Assembly (NCBI RefSeq): GCF_949628265.1
Contig: NC_088790.1
Coordinates: 15,566,545 to 15,630,544, forward strand
Direction of reading: 5' to 3'
DNA length: 64,000 nucleotides
From: Cloeon dipterum
Lineage: Eukaryota > Arthropoda > Insecta > Ephemeroptera > Baetidae
Under the pieces are notes generated by a model. It ran no database searches. It was given only the letters and a program-made list of their open reading frames with translations, and was not told where the DNA came from. Below, piece by piece: positions 25,666 to 36,357 of the stretch (within the stretch, counting starts at the first letter, position 1; each line of letters opens with the position of its first letter). The translations under genes and the position numbers were made by a program.

Positions 25666-26040
25666 TCTTGCTGATGCTTACTCGCTGCCATGACGGCTCA
25701 AAATTTGCAACTTGTTTAGAAAATTTCGAAATTTCTCTTTTGACAATTCGTGTGTTATTCTTCGAACTCATGCTACCTGAGCTTGCACTTGTATCAGCTG
25801 AAAGTATTTGATCAATGCCAGATTATGCGAAGAAGGTTGTTTTGTTTTAGAGTGCAGGCGCCATGTTTGTTCAATTAAATGTAAACTATTCGGGATAATG
25901 GGAATTTGACATGGGTCACACTAATGACATGAGGGTGAATGACCTTGACTCTGTACAAATACAGTTAGGCCGCGCTGCATCCTCGCTAACAACATTTTTC
26001 TTTATCTTGTCCTTTGTAATATAGTGACAACAAAAGGCGG

Positions 26041-26165
26041 TTAGTTAAAAGACTTGAGAGGCACACAGGCGCCGACTTGCTGGTTTTCGCACCTTTCCAG
26101 AGGCTTTACCGACAGATATATGGTATTTCAATGATAAAAGATCGCGGTGCGGGGATGCGAAAAGG
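26041..26165 (+). mobile_element. SINE-like family A fragment (5' variant)
   Basis: Matches the central part of the family: TTAGTTAAAAGACTTGAGAGG (compare TTAGTTTGGTGACTCGAAATG), GGCGCCGACTTGCTGG, TTTTCGCACCTTTCC, GGTGCGGGGATGCGAAAAGG. Ends abruptly without the A-rich tail. It shares the GGTTTTCGCACCTTTC variant with the copies at 15.3 and 30.1 kb, so these three are a subfamily. Confidence 0.6.
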
Positions 26166-26559
26166 CCTAGGATTGTGTAAAACCGACCATTTATTAATTT
26201 TTTCCATAAATTTTTATGCATTTTGACAGATTTTCAGAATCGATTATATTTGTTATAGGTTCATCATCTAAAGCTATTTTTTTCAAAATGTTCCATAAAA
26301 CAGCGATTACTGACTGGATGTTTCAAAAAACGGATATTTATTTCCATTATATTATTGAAAACCACGAAATCCGCGAACGTGCAACGGGGTTTTAGGCAGC
26401 AGTGAGGTTGCCAAAGCCATTTAATTAAAGGGAGTTTTCAAAAATACAAAAAAACACAGTTGAGACATACATACTTTAATTAAAAATACTTGCTTCTCAA
26501 TTATTAAAATTGATGGTTTGTTGTTTAATTTTTTGACGGTTGGTCAATGATTTTTTCGC

Positions 26560-26940
26560 TTGATTTGCGATATATCCAACGGTGTGCGAATTATGAGCAA
26601 AATTTACCTTCTGGCGAAATAAATCATGATTTCCAATATGGACGAAGACAGTGCTGACCTGTTACCCACCTCGTTAAAATCACATTTTATTTTTTTTTTA
26701 TTTTTTTTTGAAGAAAAATATATATTTATTATTTATTTACTTAGGTCACTAGGGTTAATGTCCTAATCTAATATATTATTTCCGCTGTCAATAATAATAG
26801 TTCACGCAAGCCTTTAGCAAATTTTCTCAAAAGTGTAAACAGCAACCTGAAAAAATATCTCATGTTCCGATAAAGATCGATAGGATTTTTTCTATTTGCT
26901 GTTAGGCTTTACTTGAACAACAACTTTTTGAGCAATAACT
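26560..26940. repeat. Dispersed repeat C, copy 1
   Basis: Direct-orientation match to about 39430-39680: GCGAATTATGAG, AAATCATGATTTCCAATA/AAATCCTGATTTCCAATA, GCAA(T/A)...TTTTCTCAAAA(A/G)T, TAAACAGCAACCTG, GATAGGATTTTTTC/AATAGGATTTTCAT. This copy contains extra AT-rich sequence with T runs (26690-26715). Non-coding; class unknown. Confidence 0.5.
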
Positions 26941-27958
26941 GATGTGGAACACAGGAAAATTTGTAAAGATCGCATGAGGTAAGCAGTTACAGAGAGTTGT
27001 TTTTAAGTAAAGCAGAAAAGCAGTAAAGAGAAAAAAATCCTGTTTATCTTTACCTGTAATTTTGGATAAGGTAAAATTTTTCCATGTTGGCTTTTAATTT
27101 TTTTTTTAAATCGGTTAAAACAAATTTACTCGTCGTGAAATCCAATATCTGCTATAGTTTAGTTTCGTTAAATTTATTTGCACTCATACTACGGTACATA
27201 AAGTGAAGTTCCTCCATTCCTATCCGCGTATTCACAAACTATAGTCATGAAAAACAAAATTGAAATACTGTTGTTTATTCTTGCCAACAGTAAAAAAGAA
27301 ATATTATAGTGTATATGTACATTTCAAAATTTTTGTGTCACAAGCAAAGTGAGCATGTTTCACTACATAGAAGCCCTGTAATCGAGAAACTCATCTTAAA
27401 TTTAAAATTTGTTAACATAAACATAGGTTTCAACTGTTTGTCGAACTCGTCATACTGTGGCTCACCCCCGAATCTGCACCAGTAATTTAAAATTCTTTTA
27501 GAGTTGATTCGGACCTTGTTATCTCAATCATAAGTTTTAATAGCCATTCGAATAATGCAATTTCGGAAACATCACTGTGATAATGAATTTTACTTTTATG
27601 ACCTTTTTTTCAATTTCCTTCACAATAATTTAAATATAATTTGATAAAATATTACCTTGTTCTAATTTTGTGACGCTGCATGCAAACATGCTAAATTTTA
27701 CTCTCAGAACAAAGAGTCGAAATATTAAAAGTAATTTCAGCTAATAAGTTTGACAGAAAAATCGAGTATCTTATAATTATTGAAGTTAATCTCCCACCAG
27801 AGAGTTTATTTTTGAATTGCTCCTCAGCATATTAATATGTATAGAGGACTCTAGTTGGTGGAGGGGATTCCTCATACTCCACTAAAACTATTATCTTGAC
27901 GTTTAAGTGTAGTTACTGTCGCTGTATATATTTGTTTTTGTGGTATGGGTAAGGAGAA

Positions 27959-27972
27959 CACTATATATATGA
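27959..27972 (+). promoter_or_regulatory. TATA-like box of duplicated gene copy 1
   Basis: CACTATATATATGATG lies about 95-105 bases upstream of the proposed start codon at 28066, at the place corresponding to the clearer CTATATAAAAC box in copy 2. Confidence 0.3.
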
Positions 27973-28065
27973 TGAGAGCTCTATACAAGTCGACTTAATA
28001 CCTCAAGAATAGAAGGACGTATTTCAGTCTAGCATTGGTTTCACCGCGAATTCATCAATTTGGAA

Positions 28066-29591
28066 ATGAAGAATTCCCAGACTTCGTGTGTAAGGGTAAA
28101 TATAAGTGTACTATAGTTTTCATTTGAGCAACCCAGTAGATTTGTTTGGATAAAATCAGTCTCGAGGTTAAGAGCTATATTTCATATATATTAATATATG
28201 GCTTTGTTCTCTTCTAGTGTTGCAAAATTATCAACATTTCTCAATAAGATTTTTAATTAGTGTGCCGTCGTATGATATTTTTTATATTGGTGCGTCATAA
28301 TATCAATAAAAAAGGGGAATTTTTTTCAGGCGCCTCTTTAGACCGATTAAATTTTTAATTTTGTTTGATTATTTTATTTTTATTTCTAAATTTTTTTAAG
28401 ATTTAGACGGTTTTAAGTTTGGTATAAATGGCCTAAATTTGCATGTTTTGTGCTCGGTTAACTGTTCCACAATAATTTGAAGCTCAGAAAAAATAGTCCA
28501 TCATTTAAATTCCACATAACCCTATATACTTGTGATTGTAGCTGTTTTGCCTTTCGGTTCATCCTTTGTTATGACACTCTCAGGCCTGATCTCAGGCCCC
28601 AATGCGCGCCTGCAGAGCCCAGGCGCGGCGGACAGCTGCCATCTGCTAACCGCAAGAATTACCATTTGCGCCTTGGGGCAGATCAGGCCGAAGAGTGTCA
28701 CAAGTCACTCACGACACCCATTTTTAAAATTATTGACGCAAAGAATCAAAGAAACAAGTCACTCCACTAAAAACGTAATAATATATAACACTCAATAGCA
28801 AAAAGTTGCAATACAATATTATAGGTCAATTGTACATAGTAGTCACCGTCAAGTTACGACTTGTTTTGTGATGGATTGATTTTGCGGATTTGATGTTTGC
28901 TAACATTATTTGTCCCTAAATGACACACAAATTATATAAATGACAAGTAAAGACGCTCAAATATTTTCATATTTACCCTTATTAAATGGAGATGATTGAA
29001 ATGAGCAAAATTCATTACTAGATTTTTATGTATTTATCCTTTTTCCCAATAAAACATGTAAATAGGAAGGGGTGATGAAAAGGTCCAATAGTGATCAATT
29101 GTAAAGATAATTTTAACATCCGAGAGCCTTTTCACCAGTTTTTGGTTCAAGTTTTGAATTTGTGTGCGATCGAATTTCATCTGCATACCATTCATCAACA
29201 AAATTCTTTATTTGAATTTATCGGCCTTCATCATTTCTTTATCATCACATATATGATGTTGATCAATTTGGGCAAATATTGATATAAAAATAGTCGATCG
29301 TTTAAATTTGACAGACATAAATGTTAAACCAAGCGAGAAATTTGCTCAACTCAAATCCATTTATTAATTTTTGTTATCATTTATTGCAGTTGGATGGGGA
29401 AAGAAATTCTAGGAGAATCTGCTGCAGCGTCTTCCGCACGTGCACCGTCTTCGCACCGCGATGCTGCGCGAACAATTTTGTTGTTCCGTCACAAAAACTC
29501 GGTAAGGGATCAACTAAAAAATTTGGAATCGTTAATACATGATTTATTAATTACAGATGGCGCCGGAATAAATAAACCACCAGTTTACTAA
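28066..29591 (+). CDS. Tiny cysteine-rich protein, duplicated gene copy 1 (tentative)
   Basis: Model: 28066-28095, 29390-29501, 29557-29591, GT-AG introns, phases 0 and 1, 58 residues. It opens MKNSQTSCVR, followed by an exon with RRICCSVFRTCTVFAPRCC and a short tail ending NKPPVY. The six cysteines follow C8, CC21-22, C28, CC35-36. Support comes from copy 2: the ATG, both splice pairs, reading phase and all six cysteines are kept although exon 1 is otherwise diverged. Against it, there is no signal peptide, and exon 2 is also open in another frame (GKEILGESAAASSARAPSS...) that could splice in phase to a short MAPE ending. Function unknown. Confidence 0.35.
28571..28707. repeat. Short inverted-repeat element inside duplication copy 1
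   Basis: TGACACTCTCAGGCCTGATC at the left and the complement GATCAGGCCGAAGAGTGTCA at the right, flanking a GC-rich 90-bp interior. Related sequence at 33855-33980 in copy 2 keeps the right end (GATCAGGCCGAAGAGTGTCAC), so the element predates the duplication. Confidence 0.6.
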
Positions 29592-30139
29592 AACAGCGCA
29601 CCCGTCACACTGGCGTAAATTGAAACTTCAAGAGGATTGATACTGCAAAGCCTGGAAAATCTTTTTTGACAATGTACTCACCCTCCATTAGGATTAAAAT
29701 GAATCCAAAATTGACCTAAGCAGCACTGTACGAGAGGAATCGAAATCGAAATATAATGAGGTCGAGCACTATAATCACAAAAATTTGATTAATGCAAATT
29801 TGAAAACATATTCTGTATCGATCAACTGCATCCAACCATTTGTCAAAATAATTTTCATACGCTGTGGCAGCGCCCAATGCAATTATTGTTGCCCTTTATT
29901 TCAATCCACTTTAAATAAAATGTAAGGTTCCTGACGTAGTAGATTTTGTGATCATTTCTTAGAACCCTTCTCAATAAAAGTATCAAGAGGAAATGTATTG
30001 CTCAATCAAATTAAATAGATCAGCTTATTAAAATTTTAAAAAGCTTAAAGGATAATTCTACTGATTTTACATAACGACGACAATAACTGCTCCCATAGGC
30101 TAAATTAAGGCATGGAACAGGCAAAACACAGCAGTTTTG
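29592..30139. other. AT-rich spacer
   Basis: No recognised feature. Confidence 0.35.
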
Positions 30140-30247
30140 TTGGCGCCGACTTGCTGGTTTTCGCACCTTTCTAGCGGCTTTAGGGACAAATATCCCAAAT
30201 ATCTGGCGATTCAATGAGAAAAGATTTGCGTGCGGGGAGGCGAAAAG
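30140..30247 (+). mobile_element. SINE-like family A fragment
   Basis: TTGGCGCCGACTTGCTGGTT, TTCGCACCTTTCTAGCGGC, ATCTGGCGATTCAATGAGAA, GTGCGGGGAGGCGAAAAG match the 26041-26165 fragment and 15335-15660. Truncated at both ends. Confidence 0.6.
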
Positions 30248-30759
30248 ATAATTAGGAATCGTTATTTCCACTGAAATTCCGCATTTCCTCAAAGAACGAC
30301 TTTCACTGTCAGATAGATCTCAATGAGAGGATTCCAAATCTAGCACTTTAAATTTCGGAGAAAACTGGCAAAAACTATCTGATTGGTCAGCGTCCAACAG
30401 AGGCCAACAGAAGGGGGTGCTATACGCTTTCACGCACTTTCCCGCTATCTCTTCTCGCTTTGTTACACAAGGCGGCCGGCGCGCTATACTTATTGTTAAT
30501 TTCACTTAATTATATTTTAATTACGTTCATATCATCAGAAAAATTTGAAATTTCAGACGAATTTTGTGCAAAAATAGTAAATATGAGAAACATTTTCTCA
30601 ATAGGAAAAAAAACTGGAAATTGTTTTGAACGTAAGAAGTTTTCGACGCTACTATCAACTAGTGAATTTTAATGAGGCCAAACACTGTCCCTTTTTCAAA
30701 AATCTGCTATTTTTGAAAAATAAAAATACTTTGAAAAGTCACAATTGCTACTTTACTAT

Positions 30760-31530
30760 CTCAAGGGTTTAGGGGTGCTTACCCTCCAAAGTTACTATAC
30801 CTTAACTCCCTCGAAAAAATAAAACATTTTAAACCTCTCTGGGTTTTTTTTATTAATTTTGCATTTCATTTAAAAAAATTGCTGTGTCTGGGACGAGGAA
30901 TAGTGTATTTAATAATGTAATATAGAAGAGTTTTTAGGATAAAATATTTTTAAGCCCACAGAGGAAGCATGATAAAATGTGTATTATCAAAATTGTAGCA
31001 ATGGGGTTGAAAGGTGATGGGGTTAACACATTAGCTGCTTAGTGGCGGTCGAGACGAGTCTAAAAGTGGAAATTTTTGCAATTCTAATGGTTAGAACCGG
31101 AGATTTGGAGGTGCAAAAATAACGAAATTTAAACAATTAAACATATATGTAATTCTTCGTTTTTTTTGTTGTTTCTTTGCACCTTTAAATCTCGGGTTCT
31201 AAGCATTACAATTACAAAAACTACCCACTGTTGGACTCGTCTCCACCTCCTCTGAGTAGCTGAAGGGTTTAGGGGTGTTTGCTCTCCACCCCAAAGTTGA
31301 CATATTACAGTTTACAGTGCACAGAGAGCAACGGCACCAGGAAACGGTCGTCGCTTATTATCAAAATTTTAGCATTGGGGATGAAAGGGGATGGGAGTAT
31401 GCAACCTCTTAACCCTTCAGCTGGTCAGAGGAGATCAAGAAGAGTCTAACGGTTGGTGGTTTTTGCAATTCTGACAATTATAACCTGAGATTTGGAAGTA
31501 CAAATAACCCAAAAAATTAAAAAAATGTTG
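30760..31530. repeat. Composite repeat: units in direct and inverted order
   Basis: A unit starting CTCAAGGGTTTAGGGGTGCTTACC (30760) recurs as CTGAAGGGTTTAGGGGTGTTTGC (31260). A second unit TATTATCAAAATTGTAGCAATGGGG (30985) recurs as TATTATCAAAATTTTAGCATTGGGG (31357), each followed by GGTCG/AGAG..GAGTCTAA. Between them 31050-31255 is an inverted repeat: GAGACGAGTCTAAAAGTGG..TTAGAACCGGAGATTTGGAGGTGC pairs with GCACCTTTAAATCTCGGGTTCTAA..CGAGTC. The whole is a tandem of palindromic units, non-coding. Confidence 0.65.
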
Positions 31531-32129
31531 TTTTTTTAACTTTCGTAGTGGAATTTCTTGAAATCTTATAATAAAACCACTCTAAAATTATTAGCCTGCT
31601 TTTTGCTGCGGCGAGAATTGTTCTTATGAATTTATCTCAATTAAATTTTGAAATTGTTATATCAAGGACGAAATATTAAAAGTTATTTCAGATAAGTTTG
31701 ACGGAGAAAAATCTAATATCTTATTAATTGACGTTAATCTTCCGCTAGATCGAGAGATTACTTTATCATTGCTTGTGGCGCCTTCTCTCCACTATACTTT
31801 CGCAGCAGCTGGTTTGTATTAAACACATATTATCGTCGGGTGGCAGTGCAAAGGTGTGCGATAAGCGTTGCACCCTGACTGCACCTTTAACCTCGACGGT
31901 GGTCAAAATAAATTGTTCTCTCCGGCTAGGATAGAGATTTCGTGCGAGGATATTCTATAAACTTTGATCTCAAACTAATCAGACCGCACCACGGGTACTG
32001 ATCTGGATCTTAAATTAACTGATACTTAAAACCAAGAGACCTAAATAAAAGAGGAATTACTACCAAAAGACGCAGGCAGCATAAAAAGCCTCGCAACATT
32101 TTCAGTTTGTCAGTTCGAGGAGGAAAGTC

Positions 32130-32340
32130 AGCCAATTTTGCAATGCGCAAAAATGCATCACTGGTTTTAGCGCAAAAAAACGCAGCAAGAAATCACTAGT
32201 TTTGGTTTTATCCGCATTTTTCCAAATTTTTAACCCCGAACTAAGTTATATATTTCGTGCCTAAAGAGTCAGAAATTTTGGAAAATTACGATGAGAGTTA
32301 AGGTTTTCGGTCTCTTGGTGAAACCAGTTCAGCGTTCGCT
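32130..32340. mobile_element. Degraded copy of the 19.5 kb hAT-type MITE
   Basis: Reverse-complement match to the right half of 19505-19897: CCAATTTTGCAATGCGCAAA, AATGCA(T/C)CACTGGTTTT, TATCCGCATTTTTCC, AGAGTCAGAAATTTTGGAAAATTA, TCTTGGTGAAACCAGT. The terminal CAGGGTTCG tip is gone and no target duplication is visible, so this is an old truncated copy. Confidence 0.7.
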
Positions 32341-32904
32341 CCCCTATCTAGACGAAAAATTGCGTAAGGTAATCCGGTAATTAAAAAGTGCAAAAGAAAA
32401 CCTTCCAAGTCTCTCTAGTGAAATAACCTTTTTCGCCGATGCATCTGAACGGATTAAATTGGTTTAAATTACAGATGATTTCCTAGCTATTGTAAACTTT
32501 GGTGAAATCCCTGGAAAATGCAAGTAGGTTTCCTTTTGTCCCTCCATACAGAAGGACACAAGGAACACCCTCCACCGCTTTGCACTCACGTAAGCGTGCC
32601 AAATATCGTGCATCATAATTTTTATTTTTGCTTTCGCAGCGAGAAATCATTAGAGCAAAACAGAACTATAAAAACAGTGATATAATAAATTCAATAAACA
32701 TAAAATTAATTTAAAATAAATCTAAAAAATCGATTTTTGAGCTTTCCCGTCAGTCTCGATTGGGTTTGACTTTGCACTCCCAATACTTTCCTGTCCCGCT
32801 CCCGATCAACGAAGGAGGCCCCAGCGGTATCGGGAGAGACGCGCGGGAAAATTCAGGATGCACATTAATTCCCGCTCCAGATGAACGCTCTAGCGGAAGG
32901 GGAA

Positions 32905-32939
32905 ATCGGGGCGGGCGCCTCTCTATATAAAACAACGCG
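32905..32939 (+). promoter_or_regulatory. GC box and TATA box of duplicated gene copy 2
   Basis: GGGGCGGGCG followed by CTCTATATAAAAC (TATA core about 32929-32934). The TATA box is about 75-80 bases before the proposed ATG at 33010, leaving a 5' UTR of about 50 bases. Copy 1 lacks the GC box and has a weaker box. Confidence 0.5.
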
Positions 32940-33009
32940 TCTTCCCTGTGGAGGACATAATAGGATACTTGAAGGTCTCAGCACTGTGTTGGCCGCAAAT
33001 TCATCGGAA

Positions 33010-34795
33010 ATGGAGAACTTCGAAGATTGGTGTGCAATGGTAAATAAGAGTACAGGTTTTCATCTGAGCAAATCAGTAGATTTGTTTGGATAAAATTTGT
33101 CTCAGGTTTAAGAGCTATTTTTCCCATGTTCTTCTGTTGCAATGATCAACATTTCTCAGTTCAGTTTTATTTCGTGTTGTTTGATAATTTTTAAATTGTC
33201 GTGGCATAATGATGATAGAAAAAATACGGGTTTTTTCAAGAAATAGTAGCCTTATTAGACGGTTTTTTTACAATATAATTATTTAATTTATTTGTATTTA
33301 TTTGTTTTAAGATTTAGACGATTTTAGACAATATTAAGTTTGGTTTAAATGGCCTAAATTTACATGATTTGTCCTAGGTTGATGGTTCCACAATAATTTA
33401 AAGCTCAGAAAAAATACTTAGGCGATCGTCTTAATTTCACTGATGTCGTGACATGACTCGGCCTGATCTGCCCCAACATGCGCCTGCAGAGTGCTGATCT
33501 AAGGCACGGCGCGCGGCCGATGGACGTTCCGGCCGCTACCCAAGAACCACACCGTTTTATCTATTATAAAATTGGTCTTTCTTTACTTTTCCTTAACGAC
33601 ATGAGGCGTAGTTTTGAGAAGGGCCACTGTCCTCCTCAATATTCAAAGACCCAACCAGAAAGTCGTCCATCATTTCGTTTAAGGAAAAATAAAGAAAGAC
33701 TAATTTTATAATACATTAAACGGTGTGGTTCTTGGGTATAGCGGCTGGAGCGTCCAGCGGCCGCGCGCCGTGCCTTAGATTTGCAAATCAGACCGAGTCA
33801 TGTCACGACAACAGCCCTACTTAGATTGTGGCGTTTTTGCTTTCTGTTCACTCCATTGTCAGCCTGATCTGCCCCAAGGTGCTGCGAGCGGCCGCCGACC
33901 GCTACCCAAGAATTACCGTTTTTATATATAAAATTTGCTCTGTTTGCGTTGGGCTGATCAGGCCGAAGAGTGTCACGGCATTTTTAAATTTATTGATGCA
34001 AAGAATCAAGTCACTCCACTAATAACGTAATAATATAACCGTCAATAACAAAGTTGCAATACACTATAATATATTAAAGATCCATTGTACAGATGACGCG
34101 CCGGCAAGTTTTACGACTTGTTTTGCGGAAGAGTTGATGATGGCTAACAGTTAATAGATGTCCCTAAATTACTTAAAACAATATAAAAGACAGCTAAAGG
34201 CGCGCAAATATTTGTGTATTTACCCTTGTTAAATGGAAATGAACAATGTATTACTAAATTTTTATGAATTTTGTCTTCCCAATAAAACATGCAAATAGGG
34301 AAGGGGTGATGAAAAGGTCCTATTGGTCAATTATAAAGTAAATAATTTAAGTTTTAGTATTGAATTTGTGTGCGATCGGATTTCATCTGCATACCATTCA
34401 TCAACAAAATTCTTCATTTGAATTTATCGGCCTTCATCATTTCTTTATCATCACATATATGATGTTGATCAATTTGGGCAAATATTAATATAAAAACAGT
34501 CGATCGTTTAAATTTGACAGACATAAATGATAAATCAAGCGAGAAATTTGCTCAACTCAAATCCATTTATTAATTTTTGTTATCATTTATTGCAGTTGGA
34601 TGGGGAAAGAAATTCTAGGAGAATCTGCTGCAGCGTCTCCCGCACGTGCACAGTCTTCGCACCGCGATGCTGCGCGAACAATTTTGTTGTTCCGTCACAA
34701 AAACTCGGTAAGGGATCAACTAAAAAATTTGGAATCGTTAATACATATATGATTTATTAATTACAGATGGCACCGGAGTAAATAAACCACCATAA
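33010..34795 (+). CDS. Tiny cysteine-rich protein, duplicated gene copy 2 (tentative)
   Basis: Model: 33010-33039, 34596-34707, 34767-34795, 56 residues, phases 0 and 1. Starts MENFEDWCAM, then RRICCSVSRTCTVFAPRCC, ends DGTGVNKPP. The cysteine pattern is identical to copy 1 (C8, CC21-22, C28, CC35-36). This copy has the better promoter (GC box plus TATA). Exon 2 differs from copy 1 by two substitutions, one silent and one Phe-to-Ser in this frame; in the competing frame both would change residues, which mildly favours this one. No signal peptide, no known family. Confidence 0.38.
33445..33809. repeat. 365-bp palindromic insertion in duplication copy 2
   Basis: Left end GTCGTGACATGACTCGG, right end CCGAGTCATGTCACGAC (perfect 17-bp complement). 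Arms of about 150 bp continue through CTAAGGCACGGCGCGCGGCC, CCCAAGAACCACACCGTTT and AAAATT(G/A)GTCTTTCTTTA; the loop is about 60 bp. Absent at the equivalent place in copy 1, so it is an insertion or was lost there. No coding capacity. Confidence 0.85.
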
Positions 34796-35254
34796 CCGCG
34801 ACTGGCCTGCAAATTGGGAAACTGTTGTGCTAGTCGGTGTGGCCGGCGTGGGACGCGTTATCACCAAGTTCAGGGCATTGCCTCTCTGTGAGGAGGCCGC
34901 CGCCTGACTTGGGCGCCCGCCAGTTGGCCGCCACCGGCGAACACACTAATTCCAATCTTTGTAATTTCTCTCAAATAATTGTAAATTAAATTAAAGTCAA
35001 ATTAAATTCAGTAGATTAAAGCCACTTGATTTTTGGGAGGTTTTTCACAGCTCCTTCAGAGCTTGTTTTCCTACCCATTAACGCAGTCTCTTTCACTTTG
35101 TAATTAAATTAGTTTGCCAATAAATCAGTTTCCTTGCTCTGCCAAACCCTGCTCGTTTCCCTTCTGAATGATTTTCCCTTAAACCAGGACAAAATAGAAT
35201 TGTTTCTTTAATACCAGTAGCGCTTTAAGTCAGGTTAGATTGTTAGTAAGCTAG
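34796..35254. other. GC-rich block then AT-rich spacer
   Basis: 34796-34935 is GC-rich (GGTGTGGCCGGCGTGGGACG, GAGGAGGCCGCCGCCTGAC) and follows directly on the end of the duplication; its copy 1 counterpart is absent. It could be the body of another repeat. The rest is featureless. Confidence 0.3.
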
Positions 35255-35890
35255 CTAATTTGTGCCGCGAGCGAAGAATCCCAATTGAGGTCAACCCTCC
35301 CCCCCTAGACACCGACCCCTGAACCTCGTAAGCGCGCGCGAGCGCGCGGACCGAGCCCCGCGATACCCGAGCAGTCGGCACAAACATTAGTTTTTGACTG
35401 TACGACCCATAGGACAGGAGCTATGAATTTTTAAAATTGAAAAAACTTGGTTTGTGACATTTCAAAATTTCGGTCATCAGGGCCTGGCAGGGGCCCCGTT
35501 GGCTGTTTTTTTCTACGCCTGAAGATGCGCCTCGATGGTGCGGGTCTGCTCGTATGCGGTTTTTAAAAAACGGACCATTTTTCGATTTTTCGGCGAAAAT
35601 TTTGAAAAATCAACGATTAGTTTTGCGGCGCGCTGTGTGACGGCGTTTTGTGCGAAGCTGACTATTTCTTGCCCATTAAGACAAATTAAATATCAAAATG
35701 ATATCTTAACGCTAATTTCACCTTTTGGATAGAAGTTGATCGACACAAAAATGGATTCTTTTTTTTGTCAAAATTCAACCGCTCGTCCGATCGGTGATCA
35801 CGAACCCTCGTTGGATAGGTCTTGGTCTGGCCAACCATACCCTGACTACCTTTTTCAGGGTACCGAGTCGGTTTTTCGATTCGTCTTATT
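35255..35890. other. GC-rich island of unknown nature
   Basis: Starts with a C run (CCCTCCCCCCCTAGACACCG), then CGTAAGCGCGCGCGAGCGCG, a near-palindromic CG-alternating stretch (about 35329-35350), and CCGAGCAGTCGGCACAAAC pairing with upstream TTTGTGCCGCGAGC. No convincing protein on either strand. Could be a solo LTR or leader of a retroelement, or a CpG island of an unrecognised RNA gene. Confidence 0.3.
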
Positions 35891-36357
35891 AAACTTTTGC
35901 AAATAAGCTTGTTGCTTCACTGTTTCGAAAAAACAGCGTTGTAAAATTTAAAAGTATTGACGGGGGTTGAATTCAGATTATATAGTGACCACTATTAAAT
36001 TTACAATAACCATTATACGATAAGTGGAGTTGAGCAGATAAGTATAAGCTGTCATTGTGATTTCGTCACAATCGCAAACAGGTTTTTTCAACCACCGGCC
36101 AGAAAAGGATGCACAATTATTTATCTCTTGAGCAGATGCATTAGAATAGGATCGAGTAAACAACATGTTTACAACAGAAAATGTTTACTATTTTGCTACA
36201 TTGATTCTAATGCGATCCTTTGCTCATCTCCCTGAAAAAATACAAAATCTATTAGATTGCGGGATGTTATTGACGTGCTTGTGATATTAAGGATATAGAT
36301 TTTCAGATATCGGAGGACTACCTGCTAACAGCAAAATTCCTGACGTCACCCTGAGAT

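Larger units (their letters stand above)
27600..29591 (+). repeat. Segmental duplication, copy 1
   Basis: Matches 31600-34795 in the same orientation. Landmarks in order: GAAATATTAAAAGT(A/T)ATTTCAG, GTAGATTTGTTTGGATAAAAT, GGCCTAAATTTGCATG, CACTCCACTAA, and a closing block (about 29140-29591) almost identical in both copies. The match is moderate in the first two thirds and very high at the end. Each copy includes one small spliced gene model. Confidence 0.75.
31560..34795 (+). repeat. Segmental duplication, copy 2
   Basis: Longer counterpart of 27600-29591. The extra length comes from insertions: a hAT MITE remnant near 32130-32340, a 365-bp palindrome at 33445-33809, and other unshared DNA. 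The closing 34340-34795 block differs from copy 1 by only scattered substitutions and a short ATAT insertion. Confidence 0.75.

Noticed and set aside
32750..32935. Minus-strand open frame upstream of duplicated gene copy 2
   Set aside because: Overlaps the GC box/TATA promoter on the other strand; no protein features.
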